A DNA stretch of 64,000 nt, taken from Hydrocarboniphaga sp. Lineage in GTDB: Bacteria > Pseudomonadota > Gammaproteobacteria > Nevskiales > Nevskiaceae. Under the pieces are notes generated by a model. The model saw nothing but the letters and a program-made list of their open reading frames with translations. It searched no databases and was not told where the DNA came from. Location of the stretch: the NCBI RefSeq assembly GCF_028291725.1, contig NZ_JAQGNT010000066.1, positions 1 through 64,000 of the forward strand. Reading direction: 5' to 3'. This document shows, in pieces, positions 53,893 through 63,433 of this stretch. Within the stretch, counting starts at the first letter, position 1, and every line of letters begins with the position of its first letter. The position numbers were made by a program, and so were the translations under genes.

Positions 53893-56475
53893 TCAGGCGG
53901 CCCTGCCGCGATGGATCGCCAGACGCACCGGTGCCGTTGACCGGCGCTGGCTGGGAGCCGCGGGTTCATGTTCCGCCGCGCTACTCAGTTTGAATTGCCG
54001 GATCATCGCGCCCAGCGCCTGCGCCATCTCCTCCATGTTGTGGGCCGAGGCCGCGGCCTCTTCGACCAGCGCCGCATTCTGCTGCGTCGATTCGTCCATA
54101 TGCGTGATCGTGCGATTGACCTGCTCGATACCCGAGCTCTGCTCCTGAGACGCCAGCGTGATGTCGGCCATGATGTCGGTGACACGCTTCACCGAATCGA
54201 CGATCTCGTTCATCGTCGTGCCGGCCTCCTCGACCAGCCGCGAGCCGGCCTGCACCCGATTGGCGGATTCCTGGATCAAGGTTTTGATCTCCCTGGCGCT
54301 GGCCGCACTGCGCTGTGCCAGGCTGCGCACCTCGGTTGCCACGACCGCGAAGCCGCGGCCCTGCTCGCCGGCGCGGGCCGCTTCGACCGCGGCGTTGAGC
54401 GCCAGGATGTTGGTCTGGAAAGCGATGCCGTCGATCACGCCGACGATGTCGGCGATGCGCTTGGACGAGGCACTGATCTCGCTCATCGTGCCGACCACCT
54501 GGCTCACCACTTCGCCGCCCTTCACCGCGACCCGGCCGGCACCGATGGCGAACTGGTTGGCAACGCGCGCGTTCTCCGCATTCTGCTTGACCGTGGAGGT
54601 CAGCTCCTCCATCGATGACGCGGTTTCCTGCAGCGCGGCCGCCTGCTGTTCGGTGCGCGACGACAGATCCTGGTTGCCCGAGGCGATCTCGCGCACCGAG
54701 GTCTCGATGGCCGCCGACGAGGACTGGATCTTTTCGACGATGCCCGAGAGTTGCTCGACGGTCGAGTTGGCGTCGTCGCGAAGGGATGCGAACTGACCGT
54801 GGAATTCACCCTGCATGCGCGGGGTCAGGTCGCCGCGGGCGACCGCATGCAGCAGCTTGCCCAGGCCCGACAGGCCGTTCTCGGCATTGCTCATCAGCGC
54901 ATTGAGCGCCTCCACCATTTCGCGGAACGCGAATTCGAAGCGCCCGGCGTCACCGCGGCGCGTGAACTCGCCGCGCGCGGCCGCCTCGCTCAGGCCCAGA
55001 ATCTCGTCACGCACCGCCGTCAGCCGCTCGCGGATGCCGCCCATTGCATCGCTGATGCGCTCCATCTCGCCGGGCAGCCGCTCCATCTGCGGGGCAAGAT
55101 CGCCCAGCGCATAACGCTGGATCAGGCTGACCACGGTGTCGGTGGTACCGATGTGCGCCTCGGCCAGCCGGTTCACGTTCGCCGCCATCTCGCCGTAGCC
55201 GCCCTGGAACTCGCCGTCGGCGATGCGGTAGCTGATCTCGCCGGCATGATGCCGGCTATAGATCTGCTGCTGCGCCGCGGCGAAGCTGCGCAATGTCACG
55301 ACCACCGCATGGATACCCTTGGCCACCTCACCGATCTCGTCGCGCGTGGTCACCGAAACCGCCTCCGGAAAGCGGCCCTGGCTCATGTCCCGAACGGCAT
55401 CGCCGATCCCGCGCAGGGATTCGCCGAGCGAGCGGGTGAATCCGGCGAACAGATAGCCGGCCAGCAGCATCACGGCGACTACGGCCGCCACGGTGAACAG
55501 CAACTTGAAACGCAGCCCGGCGACGCGCTCCTGCAGCAGCACGTCGAGTGCGGCGGTCGCCGCATCGATCAGCCCCAGGGAGGCGTCGACCGCCGCGTTG
55601 CCGGTGCGCTGGTAGTCTGCGACGGGCATTTCGATGGACTTGGCCTCCAACAATCCGGTGTGCACGGCGGACTGCAGCGATGCGGTGGCCGCTACGGCCG
55701 CGGCCAGGGGCTCGGCCAGCGATTCCTGCAGCCGCGGCTGCGACGCGATGATCGCTTTGAGGTTGCGCGCCATCAGGCCGGCCTCGCGGTCGACCAGAAA
55801 GCCGAGGCTGGTGAGGGTCGATCGGTCACCGGTATACATCACGCCGGCCGATATGACGTTGTTGCCGACATCGCGCAGGCGCGCGCTTTCCAGCGCAATC
55901 AGCGGCAGACGGAAGACTGCGGCGTCCATCAGGTTGTAGGACTCCAGCACCGGGTCCAGCGTCAGCTGCGAACGGTCGGCAATCGCCTGCGCCAACTGAT
56001 AGAGGCCTTCGGCGACGGCGCCGTAGGCCTTGGGAGCCGCAGCACCCAGCTTCACACCGCCGTCGCTCAGACCGGACCATTGTTCGTGCAGCCCTGAAAC
56101 CATGCCGGACAGATCCAGTATCTGGCCGCTGGAGTCACTCCACTCGGAGAGGGCGGCAAAGGCGGCCTCGACCTTGGAGGCCGCCGGCGCCAGCTGCGCG
56201 TCCAGGCCTTCCTCGCCGGCGCCGATGCGGTCGCTCAGGCCGCGGTGCACCTGAAGCGTCTGCAGCAGGTCGAGCAGCGGGACCAATCCGCTCACGCCCA
56301 GCTGCTCGGAGCGTGTGGAGCTGATGCGCCCGTTGACCTGGGCCACCAGAACAAGCGACAAGCCGAGGATGGCGATCAGGAAGATTGCGCCGATCAGCGC
56401 AATCTTCTGCGCGAACCGCAGGCGGCCCATCAGGCGTGTGGACGGTGCCAGCAACAGCGCCAGTGCAGCTCTCAT
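53893..56475 (-). CDS. Methyl-accepting chemotaxis protein
   Basis: The 860-residue receptor has an N-terminal membrane helix (about 25-48), a large periplasmic helical sensor (about 50-335, with QVHRGLS), a second membrane helix (about 338-360), HAMP-like segments (about 360-520) and a signalling domain. The signalling hairpin tip is [20 protein letters not shown], then [19 protein letters not shown]. The C-terminus lacks the NWETF pentapeptide for CheR docking. AGGAG precedes ATG 56475. The ligand is unknown, and no other chemotaxis genes are in the window. Confidence 0.92.
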   Translation of the reverse strand: MRAALALLLAPSTRLMGRLRFAQKIALIGAIFLIAILGLSLVLVAQVNGRISSTRSEQLGVSGLVPLLDLLQTLQVHRGLSDRIGAGEEGLDAQLAPAASKVEAAFAALSEWSDSSGQILDLSGMVSGLHEQWSGLSDGGVKLGAAAPKAYGAVAEGLYQLAQAIADRSQLTLDPVLESYNLMDAAVFRLPLIALESARLRDVGNNVISAGVMYTGDRSTLTSLGFLVDREAGLMARNLKAIIASQPRLQESLAEPLAAAVAATASLQSAVHTGLLEAKSIEMPVADYQRTGNAAVDASLGLIDAATAALDVLLQERVAGLRFKLLFTVAAVVAVMLLAGYLFAGFTRSLGESLRGIGDAVRDMSQGRFPEAVSVTTRDEIGEVAKGIHAVVVTLRSFAAAQQQIYSRHHAGEISYRIADGEFQGGYGEMAANVNRLAEAHIGTTDTVVSLIQRYALGDLAPQMERLPGEMERISDAMGGIRERLTAVRDEILGLSEAAARGEFTRRGDAGRFEFAFREMVEALNALMSNAENGLSGLGKLLHAVARGDLTPRMQGEFHGQFASLRDDANSTVEQLSGIVEKIQSSSAAIETSVREIASGNQDLSSRTEQQAAALQETASSMEELTSTVKQNAENARVANQFAIGAGRVAVKGGEVVSQVVGTMSEISASSKRIADIVGVIDGIAFQTNILALNAAVEAARAGEQGRGFAVVATEVRSLAQRSAASAREIKTLIQESANRVQAGSRLVEEAGTTMNEIVDSVKRVTDIMADITLASQEQSSGIEQVNRTITHMDESTQQNAALVEEAAASAHNMEEMAQALGAMIRQFKLSSAAEHEPAAPSQRRSTAPVRLAIHRGRAA

Positions 56476-56570
56476 TCTCGAATCTCCTGTTGTTTTGCAC
56501 ATCGCAGCGCACACAAGAGTCCTGGCGACCCTTGGCCTAAACCCACTATCGGCCGCCGACCTGAAGACTT

Positions 56571-56627
56571 AAGGAACCTCTGATCAAGTCCCGCACGTCC
56601 GCGCCGGGACTTGATCAGAGGTTCCTT
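56571..56627. repeat. 23-base perfect inverted repeat
   Basis: AAGGAACCTCTGATCAAGTC.. and its exact complement form a long hairpin with an 11-base loop in the gap upstream of the chemoreceptor gene. There is no T run, so a repeat element is more likely than a terminator. Confidence 0.75.
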
Positions 56628-56720
56628 CAGTCCTATCGACTCGCGCCGATACGGGGGCATCGGGAAGCGTGGGAACGGACCACCGACGATCCGGCTACGA
56701 CGTGAACAGGAGATAGAGCG

Positions 56721-57080
56721 ATGACAAGAGCAGGCATTCATGGGTGCGCAAGGGAGCTGGCCTACAGCCTTGCATTTCTGATCCTGGCAACAGCCACGCA
56801 GTCGGCGCGCGCGGATTCTCCGGCGCAGGTGGTGAAACAGGTTTCTCCGGACTATCCGGACAAGGCCGTAGCCCATTCGGTGGAGGGTTGGGTGGAGCTC
56901 GAGTTCGTCGTGGACACTGACGGCAAGGTTCGCGACGTCTCCGTCCTCAACGCCGAGCCGGCGAAGATGTTTGAAAGCTCGGCAGTCAGGGCGATCCAGA
57001 AATGGGTGTTCTCGCCGGCTCTGCGCAACGGCGCCCCGGTGGAAAGCCAGATGCGCCGCAAGTTCACGTTCAAGCAGTAG
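56721..57080 (+). CDS. Small periplasmic TonB C-terminal-domain protein
   Basis: The 119-residue protein has a signal sequence (about 14-32) followed directly by a TonB C-terminal domain: VSPDYPDKAVAHSVEGWVEL, VDTDGKVRDVSVLNAEPA and AIQKWVFSPALRNG. The Pro-rich spacer and ExbB/ExbD partners of a true TonB are missing, so it is unlikely to energise transport by itself. AGGAG precedes the ATG. The role is unknown. Confidence 0.82.
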   Translation: MTRAGIHGCARELAYSLAFLILATATQSARADSPAQVVKQVSPDYPDKAVAHSVEGWVELEFVVDTDGKVRDVSVLNAEPAKMFESSAVRAIQKWVFSPALRNGAPVESQMRRKFTFKQ

Positions 57081-57179
57081 GCCGAGTTCGAGCCCTGGCA
57101 TCAGGCTTGGCGGCTTGATCATTCGCCGGAGCACAGTAAAGTTGGCCGGATCAGCGCTAACTCTCCGGTGCAGTGCCCC

Positions 57180-57560
57180 ATGTACAAATCTCTGCTGGCG
57201 GTCGTCATCGGCGGATCGATCGGCTGCCTGCTGCGCTTTTTTGCCGGGGTGAAACTCAACAGCGTCTATCCCAACCTGCCGATGGGCACCTTGCTGGTGA
57301 ACCTGGTGGGCGGCCTGATCATCGGGATGGCCGTCGCGTTCTTCGCCAGGGCGCCGAACCTGGACCCAGCCTGGCGCGTGCTAATCATTACCGGCTTCTG
57401 CGGCGGCTTCACCACGTTCTCGGCGTTCTCGGCGGAAGTGATGCTGATGATGCAGGACGGCAGGCTGGGCTGGGCGGCCGCGACCGTCACCACCCACGTC
57501 GTCGGCTCGCTGCTGATGAGCTTCCTGGGATTCGCGCTGGTCGCCGGCATCCAGCGCTGA
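57180..57560 (+). CDS. crcB: Fluoride ion channel CrcB/Fluc
   Basis: The 126-residue membrane protein has four helices and the Fluc marks [21 protein letters not shown] and [15 protein letters not shown]. It forms a dimeric fluoride exporter in the inner membrane. ATG 57180 starts at the conserved N-terminus; a GTG at 57168 is also in frame. No fluoride riboswitch was recognised upstream. A triple 11-base tandem repeat (GCGCTGAGTTG) spans its stop codon at 57554-57586. Confidence 0.93.
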   Translation: MYKSLLAVVIGGSIGCLLRFFAGVKLNSVYPNLPMGTLLVNLVGGLIIGMAVAFFARAPNLDPAWRVLIITGFCGGFTTFSAFSAEVMLMMQDGRLGWAAATVTTHVVGSLLMSFLGFALVAGIQR

Positions 57561-57659
57561 GTTGGCGCTGAGTTGGCGCTGAGTTTTGGCGTTGCCACGG
57601 AGGTGGACGCCGCCGAGCCAGGCGGTCCATGCTTCGCGCTGCGGTGAAGGAGATCGACA

Positions 57660-59789
57660 ATGGAAGAGCGCATCCACTACGGCGCCTGCAATCTGTGCGA
57701 AGCCATCTGCGGCCTCGAGTTTCGTGTGGCCGGCCGCGAAATCCGCTCGATCCGCGGCGATGAAGCCGACCCCTTGTCGCGCGGCCATATCTGCCCGAAA
57801 GCGGTCGCGCTGAAGGACATTGATGAAGACCCTGATCGTCTGCGCCATCCGCTGATACGCGAGGACGGTATTTTTCGTCAGGCCAGCTGGGACGAGGCGC
57901 TGGATCGGGTCGCCGAGCGGCTCGTACAGATTCATAACGAGCATGGCGCCGACGCGATCGCGACCTATCTCGGCAATCCAACCGTGCACAACTACGGGGC
58001 GATGACGCATGCCTCGCATTTCCTCGGTCACTTCAAGACCCGCAACCGCTACAGCGCGACCTCGGTCGACCAGCTGCCGCATCAGCTGGTCGTCTGGTGG
58101 ATGTACGGGCACCAGCTGCTGGTGCCGATCGCGGATATCGATCACACGAACTACTTCTTCGTGCTCGGCGCCAACCCGATGGCGTCCAACGGCAGCCTGA
58201 TGACGGTGCCGGATTTCCGCGCGCGTCTGAAGGCACTGCAGGCACGCGGCGGCAAGATGGTGGTGCTCGACCCGCGCCGCAGCGAGACCGCAGACGTCGC
58301 CGACGAATATCACGCGGTGCGGCCGGGCGGTGACGCCGCGTTCCTGCTCGGGTTTGTGAAAACCCTGTTCGACGAGCAGCTGACCCGGCCCGGGCGGCTA
58401 GCCGCCTTCAGCGACGGCCTGGCCGAGCTGCCCGCCGCCCTCGCCGCTTTCGATATCGAAATGCTGGCAGCGCAAAGCGGCATCGACAGTGGCAGCCTGC
58501 GCCGCCTGGCGCGCGAGTTCGCGGCGGCCGACGGCGCTGCGATGTACGGCCGCATGGGCGTGTCGACCCAGCGCCACGGCACGCTGTGCCAATGGCTGAT
58601 CCAGCTGATCAATCTGCTGACCGGCAATCTGGACCGCGTCGGCGGCGTGCTGTTCACCCGGCCGGCGGTCGATCTGATCGGCGGCCCGGCGAGCAAGCCC
58701 GGCAGCTTCGGCCGCTGGAAAAGCCGCGTGCGCGGCCTGCCCGAATTCGGCGGCGAACTGCCGGTGGCGGCGCTCGCCGAAGAAGTGCTGACACCGGGCG
58801 CAGGCCAGATCCGCGCGCTGGTGACCCACGCCGGCAACCCGGTGATGTCCACGCCCAATGGCCGCCAGCTCGACCGCGCGCTGGCATCGCTGGAGTTCAT
58901 GGTCGCAATCGATCTCTATCTCAACGAAACCACGCGTCACGCCGACGTGATCCTGCCGCCGACGCCGGCGGTCGAGCATGATCAGTACGACCTGATCTTT
59001 CATATCTTCGCCGTGCGCAATACCGCGCGCTGGTCGGCGCCGACGTTCGACAAGAGCGAGAACGCGCTGCACGACTGGGAGATCTTTACCCGGCTCGGGG
59101 AAAAAGTCGCCGCGCGTCTCGGCACCCAACCCCGGCCCGCGATGCGCCCCGAGCAGATCATCGACCTGGGCCTGCAAGCCGGCCCCTACGGCGCGATGCA
59201 GAACCATCCGCTGAAGCTGAGCCTGAAGGCGCTGAAAGCGGCGCCGCATGGCATCGATCTCGGGGCACTGCAACCGAGCCTGCCGCAGCGTCTGGTGCAT
59301 GCGGACCAGCGCATCCGCTGCGCGCCCGCCGAGATGCTCGAAGCCCTGCAGCGCTATCACCAGGAGCTGATGCAACCGGCCCGCGCGGTCGACGGCGAGC
59401 TGCGCCTGATCGGCCGCCGCCACCTGCGCAGCAACAATTCGTGGATGCACAACAGCCAGCGGCTGACCAAGGGCCCGTCGCGGCATCAGCTGCTGATGCA
59501 TCCGCAGGATCTGCAATCGCGCAGCCTGGCCGACGGCAGCCGGGTGCGCGTGCGCTCGCGCACCGGCGAGATCGTCGTCGAGGTGCAGGCCAGCGCGGAT
59601 ATGATGCCGGGTGTGGTCTCGCTGCCGCACGGCTGGGGCCACGACCGCGCCGGAACGCGCATGGAGATCGCGCAGCGCCAGCCCGGCGCGAGCGCCAACG
59701 ATCTGACCGACGAACTCGAACTCGACGTATCCGGCAATGCCGCGCTCAACGGCCTCGCGGTGCAAGTGCTAGGGCCTGTTAACCATTAG
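57660..59789 (+). CDS. Molybdopterin-dependent oxidoreductase with N-terminal 4Fe-4S site
   Basis: The 709-residue protein of the DMSO-reductase/formate-dehydrogenase superfamily has an N-terminal Fe-S motif with Cys10, Cys13, Cys17 and Cys45 (YGACNLCEAICG..GHICPKA). Mo-cofactor segments include NPMASNGSLM, MVVLDPRRSETAD and LVTHAGNPVMSTPNG, and a C-terminal MolyDop-binding domain has LPHGWGHDRAG. There is no Tat signal, so it is cytoplasmic. The substrate is unknown and no electron-transfer partner is adjacent. AAGGAG precedes the ATG. The stop codon lies inside a 50-base palindrome, which also encodes its last residues. Confidence 0.9.
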   Translation: MEERIHYGACNLCEAICGLEFRVAGREIRSIRGDEADPLSRGHICPKAVALKDIDEDPDRLRHPLIREDGIFRQASWDEALDRVAERLVQIHNEHGADAIATYLGNPTVHNYGAMTHASHFLGHFKTRNRYSATSVDQLPHQLVVWWMYGHQLLVPIADIDHTNYFFVLGANPMASNGSLMTVPDFRARLKALQARGGKMVVLDPRRSETADVADEYHAVRPGGDAAFLLGFVKTLFDEQLTRPGRLAAFSDGLAELPAALAAFDIEMLAAQSGIDSGSLRRLAREFAAADGAAMYGRMGVSTQRHGTLCQWLIQLINLLTGNLDRVGGVLFTRPAVDLIGGPASKPGSFGRWKSRVRGLPEFGGELPVAALAEEVLTPGAGQIRALVTHAGNPVMSTPNGRQLDRALASLEFMVAIDLYLNETTRHADVILPPTPAVEHDQYDLIFHIFAVRNTARWSAPTFDKSENALHDWEIFTRLGEKVAARLGTQPRPAMRPEQIIDLGLQAGPYGAMQNHPLKLSLKALKAAPHGIDLGALQPSLPQRLVHADQRIRCAPAEMLEALQRYHQELMQPARAVDGELRLIGRRHLRSNNSWMHNSQRLTKGPSRHQLLMHPQDLQSRSLADGSRVRVRSRTGEIVVEVQASADMMPGVVSLPHGWGHDRAGTRMEIAQRQPGASANDLTDELELDVSGNAALNGLAVQVLGPVNH

Positions 59790-59818
59790 GCGATCGCCTA
59801 ATGGTTAACAGGCCCTAG
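59769..59818. repeat. 50-base perfect palindrome
   Basis: CTAGGGCCTGTTAACCATTA.. reads identically on both strands across a GCGATCGC centre. It contains the C-terminal codons and stop of the molybdopterin oxidoreductase. Confidence 0.92.
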
Positions 59819-59911
59819 CAGCCTGAGAACGGGGCTTCGGGGATAATGCCGGCCGCTGAGGGCTCGGCATGCTCCACGCCGGCCGTCATTCCAATCGATA
59901 AGGGCTTCGAC

Positions 59912-60874
59912 ATGTCAGACGCTTCCTCGCCGGCGACGGCGCGGGTTTTCACGTGGTCCACAGGACACACGCTGTGCAACGGCGTCGAGATCTACTGGGA
60001 GCAGGCCGGTCCCGCAAGCGCCGAGCCGGTGGTGCTGATCAACGGCCTGTCGCGGCAGCTGGTCGACTGGCCCGACTCGTTCTGCGACGGCCTGCTGGCC
60101 CAGGGCTTGCGCGTGCTGCGCTTCGACAATCGCGACTGCGGCCTGTCGGGCGAGGCCGGGCGCGGAATCAGATTCAACATGCCGCGCAGCATCCTGCGCA
60201 ATCGTCTGCGCCTGCCCATCGTCAGCGACTACACGCTGCACGACATGGCTGCCGATACGCTGGCGCTGATGGACGCGCTGCAGCTGCCGCGCGCGCACCT
60301 GGTCGGCGTGTCGATGGGCGGCATGATCGCGCAGATCATCGCCGGTACCGCGCCGCAGCGTGCCTTAAGCCTGTGCTCGATCATGTCCGGCAGCAATCAT
60401 CCCTGGAGCCCGGGCCCGGTGTTGGCGATCACCAGGCAGATGTTCGGCAAACGCTCCGCCGACCAATCGCGGGATACGATCGTCGAGCGCAGCGTGACCA
60501 TGCGCAAGCTGCTCCGCAGCCCGGCCTACCCGATACCGGAAGCCGAGCTGCGCCGGCTCGCCGGGCGTGACTTCGATCGCGCATTCCGCCCCGGCGGAAT
60601 CCTGCGGCAGACGCATGCGATCCTCGCCACCGGCAGTATCGAAGCGCTGTTGCCAAAAGTCACCGCGCCGACCGTCGTGATCCACGGCAGCGCCGATCCG
60701 ATGGTGCGGCTCACCAGCGGCAGGCGCTCGGCGCGGCTGATCCCGAACGCGAAGCTCGAACTGATACCGGGCATGGGCCACGACCTTCCCGAAGCGCTGG
60801 TGCCGAAGCTGCTGGAACTGATCGTCGCCAATATCGGGCGCGGCAAACAGAAGCCGGACCGCCCGATCCGATGA
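59912..60874 (+). CDS. Alpha/beta hydrolase
   Basis: The 320-residue hydrolase has LINGLSRQLVDWPDSF as the oxyanion region, FDNRDCGLSG, the nucleophile elbow GVSMGG (Ser134), the acid region IHGSADPMV and a terminal GMGHDLPEAL carrying His. Similarity is to esterase/lipase-like LipV/MhpC proteins. The ATG at 59912 follows AAGGG. It ends 7 bases before the monooxygenase gene, so the two probably act together, the hydrolase opening esters or lactones made by the monooxygenase. Confidence 0.88.
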   Translation: MSDASSPATARVFTWSTGHTLCNGVEIYWEQAGPASAEPVVLINGLSRQLVDWPDSFCDGLLAQGLRVLRFDNRDCGLSGEAGRGIRFNMPRSILRNRLRLPIVSDYTLHDMAADTLALMDALQLPRAHLVGVSMGGMIAQIIAGTAPQRALSLCSIMSGSNHPWSPGPVLAITRQMFGKRSADQSRDTIVERSVTMRKLLRSPAYPIPEAELRRLAGRDFDRAFRPGGILRQTHAILATGSIEALLPKVTAPTVVIHGSADPMVRLTSGRRSARLIPNAKLELIPGMGHDLPEALVPKLLELIVANIGRGKQKPDRPIR

Positions 60875-60881
60875 CTAGCCG

Positions 60882-62354
60882 ATGAAGAGGCGGCCTCCTT
60901 CCAACATCGAACATTTCGACGTGCTGATCGTCGGCGCCGGTCTGTCGGGTATCGACGCCGCGTACCGGCTGCAGAGCGAATGCTCGGGCAAGCACTACGC
61001 GATCCTCGAGGCGCGCGATGCGCTCGGCGGCACCTGGGATCTGTTCCGCTATCCCGGCATCCGCGCAGACTCCGACATGTACACGCTCGGCTTTCCGTTC
61101 CGGCCCTGGCGCGGCGATATCTCGATCGCGCCAGGCGACGCGATCCGCGACTACATTCGCGAAACCGCCGAGGAATACGGCATCGACCGCAAGATCCGTT
61201 TCGGTCACTGCATCAGCCGCGCCGCCTGGTCGTCGGAGACTTCGCGCTGGACCGTTGAAGGCACGGCAGCCGGCAAGCCGTTCGTGCTCAGCTGCTCGTT
61301 CCTGTCGACGTGCTGCGGCTACTACGATTATGCGCAGGGCTACACACCGGAATTCGACGGCATCGAAAATTTTTCCGGGCAGCTGCTGCATCCACAGCAA
61401 TGGCCCGACCAGCTCGACCTGGCCGGCAAGCGCGTCGTCGTGATCGGCAGCGGCGCCACCGCGGTGACGCTGATCCCGTCGCTGGCGGCACAGGCGGCGC
61501 GGGTGACGATGCTGCAGCGCTCGCCGAGCTACATCGTCGCGATGCCGGCCAAAGACCGCATCGCCAACTGGATGCGCGACAAACTGCCGGGCCGTATCGC
61601 CGACGCCCTCGCGCGCTGGAAAAACCTGGGCCTCGCGATCCTGCTGTACCAGCTCGCGCAGCGGAGGCCGGAGCGCATCCGCAAAGCGCTGCTGCAGCGG
61701 CTGCGCCGGCAGCTCGGGCCGGCGGTCGACGTCGATACGCATTTTTCGCCGGCCTACAAGCCCTGGGATCAGCGCCTGTGCCTGGCACCGGACGGCGATC
61801 TGTTCAAGGTGCTGCGCTCGGGGCAGGCGGACATCGTCACCGACCATATCCAGGGTTTCGTCGAGAACGGCATCCGGCTGCGTTCGGGCCGGATACTGGC
61901 GGCCGACATCGTCGTGACCGCGACCGGGCTGAACATCAAGCTGATGGGCGGCATCGAGCTGCTCGTCGACGGCGAGCCGGTGAAGCTGGCCGACAAGCTG
62001 ATCTACAAGGGCATGATGCTCAGCGATGTGCCGAACCTGGCGTTCGCATTCGGCTACACCAATGCCTCGTGGACGCTGAAGTGCGATCTGAGCGCAGGCT
62101 ACGTGTGCCGGCTGCTGAACCACATGGATCGCAAAGGCTACCAGCGCTGCACGCCGCGGCCGCGCGATGCCGGGCTGACCAGCGTACCGATGTCGACGCT
62201 GCGATCCGGCTATCTGCTGCGCGCCAGAGGCCTGGTTCCGCGCCAGGGCTCCAGGGCGCCCTGGCGGGTGCACCAGAACTACGTGATCGATCTCGCGGTG
62301 ATGAAGTACACCCGCGTCGACGACGGCGTCATGGAATTCGGCAAGGCGGCGTAG
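60882..62354 (+). CDS. Baeyer-Villiger-type flavin monooxygenase
   Basis: The 490-residue FAD/NADPH enzyme has GAGLSG at 18-23 (FAD) and GSGATA at about 189-194 (NADPH). Between them is the Baeyer-Villiger fingerprint FSGQLLHPQQWP (FxGxxxHxxxW) at about 164-175. It resembles the mycobacterial EthA/MymA group. It inserts oxygen beside a ketone, giving an ester or lactone. It lies immediately after the alpha/beta hydrolase gene. Its TAG stop is supplied by the outer GTAG of a family-1 repeat. Confidence 0.92.
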   Translation: MKRRPPSNIEHFDVLIVGAGLSGIDAAYRLQSECSGKHYAILEARDALGGTWDLFRYPGIRADSDMYTLGFPFRPWRGDISIAPGDAIRDYIRETAEEYGIDRKIRFGHCISRAAWSSETSRWTVEGTAAGKPFVLSCSFLSTCCGYYDYAQGYTPEFDGIENFSGQLLHPQQWPDQLDLAGKRVVVIGSGATAVTLIPSLAAQAARVTMLQRSPSYIVAMPAKDRIANWMRDKLPGRIADALARWKNLGLAILLYQLAQRRPERIRKALLQRLRRQLGPAVDVDTHFSPAYKPWDQRLCLAPDGDLFKVLRSGQADIVTDHIQGFVENGIRLRSGRILAADIVVTATGLNIKLMGGIELLVDGEPVKLADKLIYKGMMLSDVPNLAFAFGYTNASWTLKCDLSAGYVCRLLNHMDRKGYQRCTPRPRDAGLTSVPMSTLRSGYLLRARGLVPRQGSRAPWRVHQNYVIDLAVMKYTRVDDGVMEFGKAA

Positions 62355-62429
62355 GTCGGCAATCCCTTGCCGACGTGTACCTTCAATGCGCAACCGGGGC
62401 CTCGCGTCGGCAAAGGATTGCCGGCCTAC
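62351..62429. repeat. Family-1 palindromic repeat pair
   Basis: Left arm 62351-62377 (holding the monooxygenase stop) and a slightly diverged right arm 62402-62429, which overlaps the end of the LysR gene. Confidence 0.88.
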
Positions 62430-63334
62430 GCGGGCGAGGTCACTTCCCTGACGACATCGATGAAGGCACGCAGGCCGGCAGCAATGTGGCGATGCTTCGG
62501 GAAGTACAGGCACAGCCCCGGGTACGTCGGACACCAGTCGTCCAGTACGCGGACCAGGCGTCCGGCTGCGATGTGGTCCGCGACCGCCCATTCGCTGGTC
62601 CAGATCAGGCCGACGCCGTCCAACGCGGCCTCGATCATCAGGTTGTGGTTGTCCAGCGTCATCGAGCCGCTGACGTCGACCAGCTGCTGCTCGCCGCGCT
62701 TGTCGAATTCCCATTTGTAGATCGCGCCGCTCGGATACCGGCTGCGCACACACGGATGCTGGGCAAGATCGGCCGGCGAGCGCGGCTTTTTGCGCCGGGC
62801 GAAATACTCCGGCGAGCCGACGACGACGAAGCGCAGCGGCCCGCTGCAAGGCACGGCGACCATGTCCTGCGGCACATTTTCGGCCTCGCGAATGCCGGCA
62901 TCGAAGCCGTCGGCCACGATGTCGACCCGCCGGCCCTCGGTGACGATGTCAACCTGCATGTCCGGGTAACGCCGCAGGAACTCGAACACGAGCGGCCGCA
63001 GAATCATCCTGGCGGCGCCTTCGGACGTATTCAGCCGCAGCGTGCCGGTCGGCGTGTCGCGGAATTCGTTGACCGCCTCCATCGCCGCGGATATCTCCCG
63101 CAGCGCCGGCTGCACCCGGGCCAGGAACTGCTCGCCGGCTTCAGACAGCGACACGCTGCGCGTTGTGCGGTTGAACAGCCGCACGCCCATGCGCTGCTCC
63201 AGCGCCGCGACCGCGTGGCTCAGCGCCGACGGCGACATGCCCAGTTCGCCGGCCGCACGGCGGAAGCTGCGATGCGTGGATACCGCGACCACCGCGTTGA
63301 GTTCGAACAGACCCGCCTTGTGCTTGGCGCTCAT
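62426..63334 (-). CDS. LysR-family transcriptional regulator
   Basis: The 302-residue regulator has an N-terminal winged helix (about 8-66, FRRAAGELGMSPSALSHAVAALEQRMGVRLF) and a periplasmic-binding-protein-like effector domain (about 90-300). It is divergent from the short-chain dehydrogenase gene at 63434 with about 100 bases between, the usual layout for a LysR protein and its target. The effector is unknown. Confidence 0.93.
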   Translation of the reverse strand: MSAKHKAGLFELNAVVAVSTHRSFRRAAGELGMSPSALSHAVAALEQRMGVRLFNRTTRSVSLSEAGEQFLARVQPALREISAAMEAVNEFRDTPTGTLRLNTSEGAARMILRPLVFEFLRRYPDMQVDIVTEGRRVDIVADGFDAGIREAENVPQDMVAVPCSGPLRFVVVGSPEYFARRKKPRSPADLAQHPCVRSRYPSGAIYKWEFDKRGEQQLVDVSGSMTLDNHNLMIEAALDGVGLIWTSEWAVADHIAAGRLVRVLDDWCPTYPGLCLYFPKHRHIAAGLRAFIDVVREVTSPA

Positions 63335-63433
63335 TGTGCTGATTCCTGCATGACTTCGTGCAAGATTAGCCTGATTGTTTCATCGGTGGGTCACGCCTAA
63401 TGTGGGTACGCACACCCACCTGGATCACCCTCA

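Noticed and set aside
57081-57179. Fluoride riboswitch upstream of crcB
   Set aside because: The conserved riboswitch core and pseudoknot sequences could not be found in the gap. A covariance-model search would be the proper test.
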